Positions 26,374 through 35,801 are shown, counted from the first letter of the stretch. The stretch: 52,430 nucleotides of DNA from JAAYJT01 sp037446395 (GCA_037446395.1 JBBIIP010000021.1:1-52430), one strand, 5' to 3'. Numbers and translations are program-made. The notes: generated by a model not told the origin, from the sequence alone.

Positions 26374-27861
26374 ATGAAACACTACTACAAAACAATTTTC
26401 ATGTTGCTGGTACTGTTGGCGGCTTCATGGTCAACTTATGCTCAGATGCAACCCGATAGCTCCTTTCTCGACTCTATTGCAAACGATACTTTGGACTCAG
26501 TTTCACAAACTGAAGCCAGTGAAAGCGGTTCAACTTTATTGCTTAGCCAGGCAGAGACCGGATCAGGATTTAGTTTAATAGCAATCTTGCGGGGGATTCT
26601 TGGGTTGTTTGTATTGCTTTTGCTAGCCTATCTGCTCAGTTCGAACCGAAAAGCAATTTCGTGGCGGGTTGTCGGAATCGGTTTGCTGCTGCAGGTTGCA
26701 TTGGCCATCGGAGTGCTGAAAGTGCCATTTATCATGGCTTTCTTCGAGTTTGTAGGCAAACTATTTGTAAAAGTACTCGATTTCACTAAAGTTGGCAGTG
26801 AGTTTCTTCTCGGAGGCCTAATGAATGTGGAGTCTTATGGTTTTATTTTCGCATTTCAGGTGCTCCCTACAATTATCTTTTTCTCAGCCCTTACAAGCTT
26901 GCTTTTTTATCTGGGCATCATTCAAAAAGTAGTGCATGCGCTTGCCTGGGTGATGATTAAGGCGATGCGCTTGTCGGGTGCAGAAAGCTTGTCAGTTGCT
27001 GGAAACATTTTCCTTGGTCAAACCGAATCGCCGCTTTTGGTGAAAGCATATTTGCCCAAGATGAATAGAAGCGAAATGTTACTGGTTATGATGGGCGGTA
27101 TGGCCACCATGGCCGGGGGTGTGCTGGCAGCATATATTAGTTTTTTAGGCGGAACGGACCCGGTGCAAAGATTGTTGTTTGCCAAACACCTGATTACCGC
27201 TTCGGTAATGGCAGCGCCAGGAGCAGTAATCATTGCAAAAATCCTTTTGCCCCAAACTGAAAAAATTGAAAAATCCATCGAAATATCGCTAGATAAAATC
27301 GGCAGCAATGTTCTCGATGCCATTTCGAATGGCACAAGCGAAGGCCTGAAACTGGCCGTAAATGTAGCCGCCATGTTACTGGTCTTTCTGGCCTTTATTG
27401 CCATGACCAACTTTATCCTGCTTAAAATAGGCAGTTGGACTGAACTAAACACAACAATCATGTCGTTTACAAACGGGCAATATAAAGTGCTATCCCTGCA
27501 ATTTATTCTTGGATATGCATTTGCCCCACTCATGTGGCTGCTCGGAATTTCAACGCCCGATATCACTCTGGTGGGGAGGCTCTTGGGCGAAAAGGTAATT
27601 ATGACAGAGTTCATTGGCTATGTCAGCCTTGCGGAATTGAAAGAAGCCGGTGCTTTTGTATCAAGCAAGTCTATTATCATGGCCACCTATATTTTGTGTG
27701 GGTTCGCTAACTTTGCTTCGATCGGAATTCAAATCGGAGGAATCGGCTCTCTTGCTCCTAATCAAAGGGTTCTGCTCTCAAGATTTGGGATGAAAGCATT
27801 AATCGGCGGAACGATGGCCTCCCTTCTATCAGCAACAATCATTGGTGTTATTTTGGGATAG
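26374..27861 (+). CDS. NupC/CNT-family concentrative nucleoside transporter
   Basis: A 495-residue inner-membrane protein. A 70-residue N-terminal extension carries a signal-like helix (about 8-24). It is followed by the CNT core with about 9-10 TM helices and the family motifs VAGNIFLGQTESPLLVKAYLP and NVAAMLLVFLAFIAM. It imports nucleosides with Na+ or H+; a Na+-pumping pyrophosphatase next door would suit a Na+ coupled carrier. The gene is 30 bases upstream of thyA, consistent with pyrimidine salvage and dTMP supply. Confidence 0.93.
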   Translation: MKHYYKTIFMLLVLLAASWSTYAQMQPDSSFLDSIANDTLDSVSQTEASESGSTLLLSQAETGSGFSLIAILRGILGLFVLLLLAYLLSSNRKAISWRVVGIGLLLQVALAIGVLKVPFIMAFFEFVGKLFVKVLDFTKVGSEFLLGGLMNVESYGFIFAFQVLPTIIFFSALTSLLFYLGIIQKVVHALAWVMIKAMRLSGAESLSVAGNIFLGQTESPLLVKAYLPKMNRSEMLLVMMGGMATMAGGVLAAYISFLGGTDPVQRLLFAKHLITASVMAAPGAVIIAKILLPQTEKIEKSIEISLDKIGSNVLDAISNGTSEGLKLAVNVAAMLLVFLAFIAMTNFILLKIGSWTELNTTIMSFTNGQYKVLSLQFILGYAFAPLMWLLGISTPDITLVGRLLGEKVIMTEFIGYVSLAELKEAGAFVSSKSIIMATYILCGFANFASIGIQIGGIGSLAPNQRVLLSRFGMKALIGGTMASLLSATIIGVILG

Positions 27862-27891
27862 CCAACAACAAAAAACTCACACCTGTATGCC

Positions 27892-28683
27892 ATGCGTCAA
27901 TACCTTGATTTGCTTGACCATATTTTAACCACGGGCACTGAAAAAAGCGATCGAACAGGAACGGGCACATTGAGTGTTTTCGGCTACCAAATGCGGTTTG
28001 ATCTCTCCCATGGGTTTCCAGCTTTGACAACAAAGAAACTCCATCTTAAATCAATTATTCACGAATTATTGTGGTTCTTATCAGGCGATACAAATGTTAA
28101 ATACCTGAATGATAACGGAGTTACGATCTGGAATGAATGGGCCGATAAGGATGGAAATTTAGGCCCGATCTATGGCAAACAATGGCGCAGTTGGAATGCA
28201 GGCAACGAAACGCGAGATCAGATCAGCCTGGCGATTGACCTCATCAGGCATAAACCAGATTCGCGCCGCATCATTGTCAGTGCATGGAATGTGAGCGAAT
28301 TGAATAAAATGGCTTTGCTTCCCTGCCATGTTTTGTTTCAATTTTATGTGGTAAATGGCAAGCTATCCTGCCAACTCTATCAAAGAAGTGCAGATGTTTT
28401 TCTTGGAGTTCCGTTCAATACTGCAAGCTATGCCTTGCTGACATTGATGATCGCTCAAATAACAAATCTCGAACCGGGAGAGTTTATTCACACATTTGGC
28501 GATGCACATTTATACCTGAATCACATCGAGCAAGCCAAGCTGCAACTCACACGCACTCCCAGGCCGCTGCCAACCATGTGGATAAATCCTGAAATAAAAG
28601 ACCTTTTCGCATTCCGGTTCGAAGACTTCAGGCTCGAGGGTTACGATCCTTATCCGCATATTAAAGCACCAGTTGCAGTATGA
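27892..28683 (+). CDS. thyA: thymidylate synthase
   Basis: Methylates dUMP to dTMP using 5,10-methylene-tetrahydrofolate, which is oxidised to dihydrofolate. The 263 residues match the short ThyA form. Key segments are DRTGTGTLSVFG, GPIYGKQWRSW, MALLPCHVLFQFYV with the catalytic Cys, the QRSADVFLGVPFN signature and a C-terminal APVAV tail. It lies 40 bases upstream of folA, which recycles its dihydrofolate product. Confidence 0.98.
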   Translation: MRQYLDLLDHILTTGTEKSDRTGTGTLSVFGYQMRFDLSHGFPALTTKKLHLKSIIHELLWFLSGDTNVKYLNDNGVTIWNEWADKDGNLGPIYGKQWRSWNAGNETRDQISLAIDLIRHKPDSRRIIVSAWNVSELNKMALLPCHVLFQFYVVNGKLSCQLYQRSADVFLGVPFNTASYALLTLMIAQITNLEPGEFIHTFGDAHLYLNHIEQAKLQLTRTPRPLPTMWINPEIKDLFAFRFEDFRLEGYDPYPHIKAPVAV

Positions 28684-28723
28684 ATGATACTTTTATTGTG
28701 TCACCTATTTGAAGCTCAATAAG

Positions 28724-29209
28724 ATGATTATTTCTATAATTGCGGCAATTGCACAAAATGGTGTAATCGGAAAAGACAACCGCCTGGTTTGGCATCTCCC
28801 CGCCGATATGCGATTTTTTAAGAAAACCACAATGGGCCATACGCTAATTATGGGCAGAAAAACATTTGAATCATTCGGGAAACCTCTCCCTGGTAGAAAA
28901 TCTATTGTTGTAACAAGGCAAAAGCATTACAAACATCAAGATATTAGCGTGGCACATTCGTTCAGCCAAGCTTTGGCCTTGTGTTCGGAGGAAGAGGAGA
29001 TTTTTGTAATCGGCGGTGCAGAAATATATATTCAGGCACTCCCAATGGCTAAACGGTTGTACCTTACTTTCATTCACCATGCCTTTAATGGAGACACCCT
29101 TTTCCCTCCGATTGACCTCAATGAATGGGTGCTGCTCAAAGAAGAACACCACCCCGCGGACGAAAAAAACGAATTTTCAATGAGTTTTCGCCTGTATGAG
29201 CGAATTTGA
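28724..29209 (+). CDS. folA: dihydrofolate reductase
   Basis: NADPH-dependent reduction of dihydrofolate to tetrahydrofolate. Family signatures are IIAAIAQNGVIGKDNRLVWHLPADM with the Asp of the active site, TLIMGRKTFESFGKPLPGR, and EEIFVIGGAEIY. I start at the ATG at 28724 (161 residues), because MIISIIAAIA is the usual beginning. An in-frame TTG five codons upstream is possible but less likely. It follows thyA closely on the same strand, a common pairing. Confidence 0.96.
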   Translation: MIISIIAAIAQNGVIGKDNRLVWHLPADMRFFKKTTMGHTLIMGRKTFESFGKPLPGRKSIVVTRQKHYKHQDISVAHSFSQALALCSEEEEIFVIGGAEIYIQALPMAKRLYLTFIHHAFNGDTLFPPIDLNEWVLLKEEHHPADEKNEFSMSFRLYERI

Positions 29210-29262
29210 GTTTAAAGTAAAGTGCATCCAAACTCTCTCAAACAGGTTGTACAACCAGTGTT

Positions 29263-30519
29263 CTAAGTTTTTTGTTTCTTCTTTTTAGCAGCCGGAAAAA
29301 GCACGTTATTTAATATTAACCTGTATCCGGGCGAATTTTGATATAGGTTAAGGTTCGTTGGAGGATCGCCTACAAAATGCTGGTAGTCTTCCGGATCATG
29401 GCCTCCATAAAAAGTAAAAGTGCCATTGCCGTATGCGCCATGAATGTATCGCGCTTCACCCATTGCCTTGCTCTCACCCATAATCGTAACAGTAGGTTTG
29501 ACCACGCTGCTATTGAACGCTGTTGACTGCCCCATAAAACCTTTTATAACTGAAGCATGATTTTGACAAAGCATGGTAGGCACCTGATCCCACTTTGCCG
29601 AAAATTCGAAAAGCGTAAATAAATCGTTTACCTGATTTCTGTTGGTCTTTGATACATCAATATTTGATTTGGCATATTCATAAGGATTTGTCACGATTTG
29701 AAAATTTGTAAATGCAAACGTACGGTTAAAATCAAGTTTCTGTTGAGCATTTACATCCATAGGGTCTCCATCAAACATGGCATCGCAAATGTCAACCCCT
29801 TCGGCGGCCAGTGCAATATCCAAGCTTTCAGGTGCAGAGCACATGGCAAAAAGATAGCCACCTCCTGCCACAAATTCTTGAATTTTCTTTGCTACTGCCA
29901 GTTTTAATTGCGAAACCTTAGAAAATCCATTGCGCCTGGCAATACTTTCGAGCGTACGCACTTCTTCCTGGTACCACGCAACATTTCGGTATGCGAACCA
30001 GAATTTACCGTATTGTCCGGTAAAATCTTCATGGTGCAAATGCAACCAATCGTAGAGCGGTAATGACCGGTCAAGTATTTCCTGGTCATAAATGGCATCA
30101 TAAGGAATCTCGGCATAGGTGAGCGCCAGGGTTACCGCATCGTCCCATGGTTGGCTCATGGGTGGTGTATATACGGCAATCCTTGGGGCTTTATGTAATT
30201 TTATCACTTCCATGTTCACAAGCGGATCTGCAATTTCATTTATTATGGCAGCAGCTTGAACATCGGCTATCATTTGATAGGTAACATCACGAATAATGCA
30301 TTCATTTTCGAAAATTCGATTGTACTGAAACATAAAACTGCCTCCACGATAGTTGAGTAACCAGCTTATTTCTGTATCTTTTGTCAGTACCCAATAGGCA
30401 ATGCCATAGGCTTTTAAATGATTTCGTTGGGTATTATCCATCGGAATAAGCATATAGGCAGAAAACGCTTTCGCTGAAATCAACAAAGCAATTATCAGTG
30501 TCAAAACAGATCGTTTCAT
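29263..30519 (-). CDS. exported protein of unknown function (commonly labelled asparagine synthetase B)
   Basis: A 418-residue protein with a clear signal peptide (about 1-20, ending AFSA), so it is probably periplasmic. The mature start YMLIPMDNTQRNHLKAYGIAYW and the RGGSFMFQYN block are conserved in Bacteroidota proteins often labelled asparagine synthetase B. I see no N-terminal Cys, no PPi-loop SGGxDS motif and no glutaminase features, so that label is not supported here. The central part (GGGYLFAMCSAPESLD and GNGTFTFYGGHDPEDY) resembles glutamine-amidotransferase-like or ThuA-type folds. Function unknown. Confidence 0.75.
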   Translation of the reverse strand: MKRSVLTLIIALLISAKAFSAYMLIPMDNTQRNHLKAYGIAYWVLTKDTEISWLLNYRGGSFMFQYNRIFENECIIRDVTYQMIADVQAAAIINEIADPLVNMEVIKLHKAPRIAVYTPPMSQPWDDAVTLALTYAEIPYDAIYDQEILDRSLPLYDWLHLHHEDFTGQYGKFWFAYRNVAWYQEEVRTLESIARRNGFSKVSQLKLAVAKKIQEFVAGGGYLFAMCSAPESLDIALAAEGVDICDAMFDGDPMDVNAQQKLDFNRTFAFTNFQIVTNPYEYAKSNIDVSKTNRNQVNDLFTLFEFSAKWDQVPTMLCQNHASVIKGFMGQSTAFNSSVVKPTVTIMGESKAMGEARYIHGAYGNGTFTFYGGHDPEDYQHFVGDPPTNLNLYQNSPGYRLILNNVLFPAAKKKKQKT

Positions 30520-30629
30520 ACTCCGAATATAATTACATCTTAGGTAAATAACGCTTATGCTGGCAAGATAGTTTAACCATGATTAAACTCACACTCAAAA
30601 AATCAGGCAGATTAAATATTACTGCAAAT

Positions 30630-31304
30630 TCACTTCTGATTGCTAACAGGAAGCGCGAGCAGGGCAACCCGCAACCCTTGCCACAGGAGCACCAGCCCAA
30701 CCATCTGAACCAGGTGAAAGATACCATTGAAATCGAATTGCCAGATAAGGTTAATAAAAACTGCGCCAGATGCCTGAATGGCTGCGGCAATAATGGTTAC
30801 AAAAATACCGGCAGCCATCAACCAGGCACCTTTTAATTTTTTATTGACTGCAAGTATTATATAGATGCTCAGAGAAAAAAGCATTGCAATGGATTCGTAG
30901 ATGATGAATACATAAAAAGAACCCGGCTTTAAGATCGTAAAAAGATAAAATGCTACTGCAATGCCAATGATCGTTGGTGAGAGCCATCTTGGCGTATTGT
31001 TTCCACGATAGTCGTATATCACACCAATCACAAAGAACGCTATGGCCAAGCCCAGTGAAAGATTCAGAGGCTGCCATAAAATTCGGTTCAATTGTGCCGA
31101 CATTTGAAATCCGTGCGCCAAAAAACCCATAAAAGCGGCAAATGCAAGAAAGCCGAATGCCCTGACCCAAATATTGGTTTTCAGTTTATCAAGGCTCCTG
31201 CCTGTTTTGTACAAATTCACAATCATCGCAATGGCCAGAATGGTGAGGACGAGATCCGTGATTGCTGTGGTTTGTTCCGTAGGAATATCAATAAATTTTA
31301 TCAT
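30630..31304 (-). CDS. polytopic membrane protein of unknown function
   Basis: A 224-residue protein with about seven hydrophobic segments (approximate starts 10, 45, 75, 105, 130, 160, 190), few charged loops and no recognisable catalytic motif. The seven-helix layout resembles small integral membrane families such as haemolysin III-like proteins, but no motif decides it. It lies 51 bases downstream of dnaB on the same strand and could be co-transcribed. Function unknown. Confidence 0.72.
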   Translation of the reverse strand: MIKFIDIPTEQTTAITDLVLTILAIAMIVNLYKTGRSLDKLKTNIWVRAFGFLAFAAFMGFLAHGFQMSAQLNRILWQPLNLSLGLAIAFFVIGVIYDYRGNNTPRWLSPTIIGIAVAFYLFTILKPGSFYVFIIYESIAMLFSLSIYIILAVNKKLKGAWLMAAGIFVTIIAAAIQASGAVFINLIWQFDFNGIFHLVQMVGLVLLWQGLRVALLALPVSNQK

Positions 31305-31355
31305 GATAAATACTTTTTAGAAATCAAATCTGGTCTAAACTGCCTGAAATTCAAA

Positions 31356-32900
31356 TCAATAATCAGGATCGACATCCGAATCGAATGATTCATCCATATC
31401 ATTCAGTTTCGATGGGTAAGTAACAACATGAGGTGTTTCGGAAAACTCCGGATTGAGTCTGTAGGCAGATTCACCTGTATATGTAATATCCTCCTCATCA
31501 GAGAATAATGCAAACTGTTCTATAAACTTCAATTTGATTTCTTTCAATGGGCCGTTTCGGTGTTTGGCGATGCTTAACTCAGCTATTCCTTTGGTTGAAT
31601 TTCCGTCGTTGTCTTGAAAAATTTTATAATACTCAGGCCTATATAAAAACAGGACCAAGTCAGCATCTTGCTCAATGGCCCCTGATTCCCGGAGGTCGCT
31701 TAAAATAGGCTTTTTCGATCCCCCGCGGGTTTCAACCGCTCGACTAAGTTGTGAGATGGCGATAATTGGTATATTAAGCTCTTTGGCTAAATTTTTAAGC
31801 GATCGTGAAATGTTGCTGATTTCCTGTTCGCGATTTCCGCGATTGTCGCCACCTGCCGACATCAGTTGCAGGTAATCAACAATGGCAATTTGAATTTTAT
31901 GTTGTGATACTAAGCGCCGGCATTTAGCCCGTAGCTCAAAAATTGTCAATGCCGGGGTATCATCAATGTAAATGAGGGCTTTCTCAAGGTCTTTTATTTT
32001 ACTGTTCAATTGCTGCCACTCATGGCTCTCGAGGGTACCTTTTTTTAGTTTTTCGGCAGGCAGCAACGACTCTGAAGAAATCAACCTGGTTACAAGCTGG
32101 ATAGCCGACATTTCGAGTGAAAAGAATGCAATAGGTCTTTTGTAATCAACGCCTATATTTCGTGCCATTGTGAGCACAAACGCAGTTTTTCCCATCCCTG
32201 GCCTGGCGGCAATAATAATGAGATCGGATTTCTGCCAGCCTGCTGTAGCACTATCAAGCATTGAAAAACCTGAAGGAACTCCGCTAAGGTGGCCTTGGGC
32301 GCCTTTTGCCTTCTCAATGTTGTCTATTGCCTCTTTTATCAGCGTTGGCATATCAAGCACGTTACGCCGAAGATTTGATTCGCTGATCGAAAAAAGATTC
32401 TGCTCTGCTTTATCAAGCATATCAAACACATCGGATGTATCTTCAAATGCATCTGTAATTATTTCACTAGAAATGCGTATCAATTCGCGCTGAATAAACT
32501 TTTGAATGATGATGTGTGCGTGATACTCGACATTGGCTGCCGAAGATACCCGGTTGGTGAGTTGAGCAATGAAATAAGCACCGCCAACAATTTCCAGTTT
32601 TCCCTGTGATTTTAGTTCATTTGTCACAGTCAAAATATCTACCGGTTCGCTTCGGCGAAAAAGTTCAAGAATTGCCCTGTAAATCATCTGATTCACATCC
32701 CGATAGAAAATTTCAGGCTTCAGCTTATCAATTACAGCTGCCAGTGCGTCTTTCTCGAGCATGATGGCACCCAGCACAGCCTCTTCGAGTTCAGGAGCCT
32801 GTGGTGGAAGCTTGCCGTGCTCCATAATGTTCTGTATAGCAAGTGGTTTGGTTGCCCGCTTGCGGGTTTTTTCTGTCAGGATATTGCTTAATTCATTCAT
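31356..32900 (-). CDS. dnaB: replicative DNA helicase DnaB
   Basis: Hexameric 5'-3' helicase of the replication fork. The 514 residues have the N-terminal primase-interacting domain starting PPQAPELEEAVLGAIMLE (about 32-49), a linker helix and the RecA-like domain. That domain has Walker A ARPGMGKTAF, Walker B IAIVDYLQLM, ISQLSRAVE and the arginine-finger region SDLRESGAIEQDAD. No intein interrupts the frame. The upstream region to the DUF2779 gene is 124 bases. Confidence 0.97.
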   Translation of the reverse strand: MNELSNILTEKTRKRATKPLAIQNIMEHGKLPPQAPELEEAVLGAIMLEKDALAAVIDKLKPEIFYRDVNQMIYRAILELFRRSEPVDILTVTNELKSQGKLEIVGGAYFIAQLTNRVSSAANVEYHAHIIIQKFIQRELIRISSEIITDAFEDTSDVFDMLDKAEQNLFSISESNLRRNVLDMPTLIKEAIDNIEKAKGAQGHLSGVPSGFSMLDSATAGWQKSDLIIIAARPGMGKTAFVLTMARNIGVDYKRPIAFFSLEMSAIQLVTRLISSESLLPAEKLKKGTLESHEWQQLNSKIKDLEKALIYIDDTPALTIFELRAKCRRLVSQHKIQIAIVDYLQLMSAGGDNRGNREQEISNISRSLKNLAKELNIPIIAISQLSRAVETRGGSKKPILSDLRESGAIEQDADLVLFLYRPEYYKIFQDNDGNSTKGIAELSIAKHRNGPLKEIKLKFIEQFALFSDEEDITYTGESAYRLNPEFSETPHVVTYPSKLNDMDESFDSDVDPDY

Positions 32901-33024
32901 GTTTCAAAAGTATAAATTAAAGCAGCGCTCTCGATATAATGTCAAAGCAAAATTTATTAACAGTTCGGGCCTGGCATTAATTTCGAAATTGTGCTTTAAA
33001 AGCAGAACCGGATGGAATGATAAC

Positions 33025-34473
33025 TTATCGAAATAGTTTGAACAGGGCTTGCATCATTTGCAAATGATAAGCGGCAGATTTCTCAGCCTTCGCCCGATAA
33101 TATTGAAAATCAGTTTCATCATTTGTGATGTTCGCGTGTTCTATAGCTGCATACCTATCCTTCGAAAAAACCTCAGGAGTGTCCGGCTGAACTTTTTGAA
33201 ACACATTTCGCCATTGCATGAGGTCAATCTCTCCGTTGGTGGAAGGGTGATAATAGCACCCTTGTAGGATGAGTACTGAAAGGTCTATGATTGAGTTTTT
33301 TTTTGGGTTGGAATCGGAAGCCTGGCTCTCTTCAAATAAATGCATCAAATTCAAATCATTATAGATATAGATTGTATTTGCTGCCTTATCTAAAATGTGC
33401 TTAATGATTTCTGATATTTTTTCTTTTGGTTCAAAAAAACCAAAATGGTAATGTGTGATTTTGAATTCAGAATTTATTCCATTGCTCATTTCGGCAACAG
33501 ACGACTGAATCGGGATAGGTGAATAAGGTGAAGTTCCATCAATAACCGGAACTGCCGGGTGGGAATAATATGCCTTACAAAACACCAATGGAAAAACCGG
33601 CTGGCCTAATAACTCCTGACCCTTTTCGAAATCAATAATTTGTTGGTTTTGTTTATGAGCATGCAATTTTCTTCGTTTTACCGGGTCATCAAAATGCGTT
33701 TCCGGAATACTTTCTGCCACAAGCATCTTCCGCCTAACAAGATCATATCTTTCCTCGATCTTTAACCACTGCCAGTTTAGAACCGAGTTAGCCGGAAATT
33801 TCTTATGACAATGCCCGTAAAAATCACAGAAATATGGGTTGTGGCAATGCAACCCGGGCTCGATGACCGGTGCGCCTGGAAGTTGAGCTATTTTCAGTTG
33901 CTCCTGAATCTCTTTCCTTATATATTCCAGCTTATTCTTGGCATATTCAGTTACATCCTCAATCTTAAAAAGTTGGTTTAAGTCAATATCACCCGATTTA
34001 ATATAATTATTATTCATCGTAATGATCGAAAATGACGCTACTTCGAGGCCACTACCAATTATCACATAATATTGCAGTGCGGCATCCAAAAGGTAGGTTT
34101 CGCTGACCGAAACAGAACTCTTGACCTCATAGGCATGCCAACGATTGTCCCTTTGCACGAGGATATCTGTTGCAATCAAAACCCTATCATGATTAAAGGC
34201 TGCCTCATAGATTACCGGGGCATTCCTCTCAATGAGTGCAGTAGTTTGCATTACTGAGTGGGAATACTGAAAAGGCGTTGGAGGTGAGCAATCAATCCCA
34301 CCCGGGAAAAGTTGGCGTGCCAATATGCCAATATTTGTTCCACGCTTAAATGTTGCCAGTTGTTCGGGGGGAAGCGGATCTCTGAGAAAGTAGCGATTTT
34401 TATAGAGATAGAGAGATTTATAACACTGTGTGCCTCTTATGAATGACGATTTTGACAAAATATTTCTGCTCAT
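33025..34473 (-). CDS. DUF2779 protein: Cas4-like nuclease with degenerate exonuclease domain
   Basis: A 482-residue protein. The N-terminal half (1-225) looks like a Cas4-type PD-(D/E)XK nuclease: D103 (ATDILV), E116 and K118 (AYEVKSS), and four Cys (C17, C210, C216, C222) placed to hold a 4Fe-4S cluster. The C-terminal half corresponds to the DEDD exonuclease-like DUF2779 region. There the usual LDFET motif reads LVFCK (296-300), so the first Asp and Glu are lost, and the later GSxSIK block is also replaced (NGEIDL). I infer a working nuclease half and a dead exonuclease half. No CRISPR or cas genes are nearby. Confidence 0.8.
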   Translation of the reverse strand: MSRNILSKSSFIRGTQCYKSLYLYKNRYFLRDPLPPEQLATFKRGTNIGILARQLFPGGIDCSPPTPFQYSHSVMQTTALIERNAPVIYEAAFNHDRVLIATDILVQRDNRWHAYEVKSSVSVSETYLLDAALQYYVIIGSGLEVASFSIITMNNNYIKSGDIDLNQLFKIEDVTEYAKNKLEYIRKEIQEQLKIAQLPGAPVIEPGLHCHNPYFCDFYGHCHKKFPANSVLNWQWLKIEERYDLVRRKMLVAESIPETHFDDPVKRRKLHAHKQNQQIIDFEKGQELLGQPVFPLVFCKAYYSHPAVPVIDGTSPYSPIPIQSSVAEMSNGINSEFKITHYHFGFFEPKEKISEIIKHILDKAANTIYIYNDLNLMHLFEESQASDSNPKKNSIIDLSVLILQGCYYHPSTNGEIDLMQWRNVFQKVQPDTPEVFSKDRYAAIEHANITNDETDFQYYRAKAEKSAAYHLQMMQALFKLFR

Positions 34474-34493
34474 CGGTTTTGGTGTCTAATAGC

Positions 34494-34501
34494 CAAATAT
34501 A
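34494..34501 (-). promoter_or_regulatory. possible promoter -7 element of the DUF2779 gene
   Basis: The minus strand reads TATATTTG (TAnnTTTG), 21 bases before the start codon. No -33 box is found at normal spacing. The remainder of the 189-base region to msrA shows nothing recognisable. Confidence 0.3.
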
Positions 34502-34662
34502 GGTAAATATATCAATTGAAAGAGATCAACCCGATTAGTTCCTTCCAGTCAATGAATTATCAATAATAATTTTGCCTGTAACCAATTGAGAAGAAACAAA
34601 CGTTTCCTGACTGTGTTTATACTATTCGAGCTACCGGCAGATTATTTTGAGCCAACAAAGCG

Positions 34663-35316
34663 ATGCTAAATAAGATAAAACCAGCGATCACTCTAGCCAC
34701 ATTTGTATTTTTTACTATGCAATCCTGTAGCCAAATATCGTTCAAAGAACATGCAGAAATGGATTATTTAACTGAAAATCATGAGGTTGCAACCATAGGT
34801 GGCGGTTGCTTTTGGTGTATTGAAGCCATCTATCTCGATATCAAGGGAATAATTTCGGTTACTAGCGGATACAGCGGTGGCACAACACAAAACCCAACCT
34901 ACCGCGAAGTTTCTTCAGGAATGAGCGGCCATGCAGAAGTTATACAGTTAATTTTTGATCCAAAGATCATTTCCTACGGCGATATCCTGAAGATTTTCTT
35001 TCAAATACATGATCCAACCACACGCAATCGCCAGGGAGCTGATGTTGGTACCCAATATCGCTCGGTTATTTTTTATCATCATGAAGTCCAGAAAGGTATT
35101 GCCGAAAAAGTAATGATAGAAATAGGGAAATCAGCGTTATGGAAGAATCCGCTGGTAACTGAACTATTGCCATATACAATGTTCTATCCTGCCGAAAGCT
35201 ATCATCAGGATTACTACGCAAATAACCCCAATCAGCCGTATTGCAGTATCGTGATTGCTCCTAAGCTGAAAAAATTCAGAAAAAGTTTTGGGCAATTTCT
35301 TAAAGATGTAAATTAG
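34663..35316 (+). CDS. msrA: peptide-methionine (S)-S-oxide reductase, lipoprotein form
   Basis: Reduces methionine-S-sulfoxide in proteins. The 217 residues start with a lipoprotein signal: hydrophobic segment 8-19 and lipobox MQSC (Cys22), so it is probably anchored in the envelope facing the periplasm. The MsrA active site GGGCFWC (Cys49 and Cys52) follows, with SGYSGGTTQNPTY and SGMSGHAE further on, plus RNRQGADVGTQYRS and the ending YHQDY. An MsrB partner is absent; instead an fRMsr gene follows after 17 bases. Confidence 0.95.
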   Translation: MLNKIKPAITLATFVFFTMQSCSQISFKEHAEMDYLTENHEVATIGGGCFWCIEAIYLDIKGIISVTSGYSGGTTQNPTYREVSSGMSGHAEVIQLIFDPKIISYGDILKIFFQIHDPTTRNRQGADVGTQYRSVIFYHHEVQKGIAEKVMIEIGKSALWKNPLVTELLPYTMFYPAESYHQDYYANNPNQPYCSIVIAPKLKKFRKSFGQFLKDVN

Positions 35317-35333
35317 CGCCAAACTACGGTTAT

Positions 35334-35801
35334 ATGAGAACAGACAAAAAAGCAGCTCGTTATCAACGCATATTCGCTCAATTGAAAATATTGCTGGCAA
35401 AACCAGGCAATAACCTATCAAAGCTGTCTACCATTGTGGCTTTACTTCATCATAAGTTTGATTATTTTTATTGGACAGGCTTTTACCTTCTCGATGAGGG
35501 CGAGTTGATTGTCGGTCCCTATCAGGGAACTGTTGCCTGCCAGTTACTGGCAAAGAACACAGGTGTTTGCTGGGCAGGAATTCAATCGGGCCAGAGCGTG
35601 ATCGTACAAAATGTTCATGAATTTCCAGGACATATTGCGTGCGATAGCCTGTCAAACAGCGAGATTGTGGTTCCCTTGAGAAACTCTGAAGGACAAGTCA
35701 TTGGAGTGCTCGACGTGGACAGCACCAAACTTGCTGCATTTGACTTGACCGACAAGGAAGGTTTGGAAAATATTTTGAGCCTGTTACACTCAGGCAAATA
35801 A
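35334..35801 (+). CDS. free methionine-(R)-sulfoxide reductase (GAF domain)
   Basis: A 155-residue cytoplasmic GAF-domain enzyme that reduces free (not protein-bound) methionine-R-sulfoxide. The diagnostic features are VGPYQGTVAC (C69), the GVCW Cys (C79) and HEFPGHIACDSLSNSEIVVPL with C103, the three redox cysteines of the fRMsr (YebR/MsrC) family. There is no signal peptide. It is 17 bases downstream of lipoprotein MsrA, so the pair covers the S-form in the envelope and the free R-form in the cytoplasm. Confidence 0.93.
   Translation: MRTDKKAARYQRIFAQLKILLAKPGNNLSKLSTIVALLHHKFDYFYWTGFYLLDEGELIVGPYQGTVACQLLAKNTGVCWAGIQSGQSVIVQNVHEFPGHIACDSLSNSEIVVPLRNSEGQVIGVLDVDSTKLAAFDLTDKEGLENILSLLHSGK

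Noticed and set aside
27018..27614. 198-codon minus-strand frame inside the nucleoside transporter gene
   Set aside because: It is antisense to TM helices, which gives a hydrophobic-looking but meaningless translation.
31356..32900. Intein or split gene in dnaB
   Set aside because: The frame is continuous at normal length, and all helicase motifs follow one another at usual spacing.
33025..34473. Cas4-like protein as a sign of a CRISPR locus
   Set aside because: There are no direct repeats, no cas1/cas2 and no other cas genes within the window. The domain combination is DUF2779, not adaptation Cas4.
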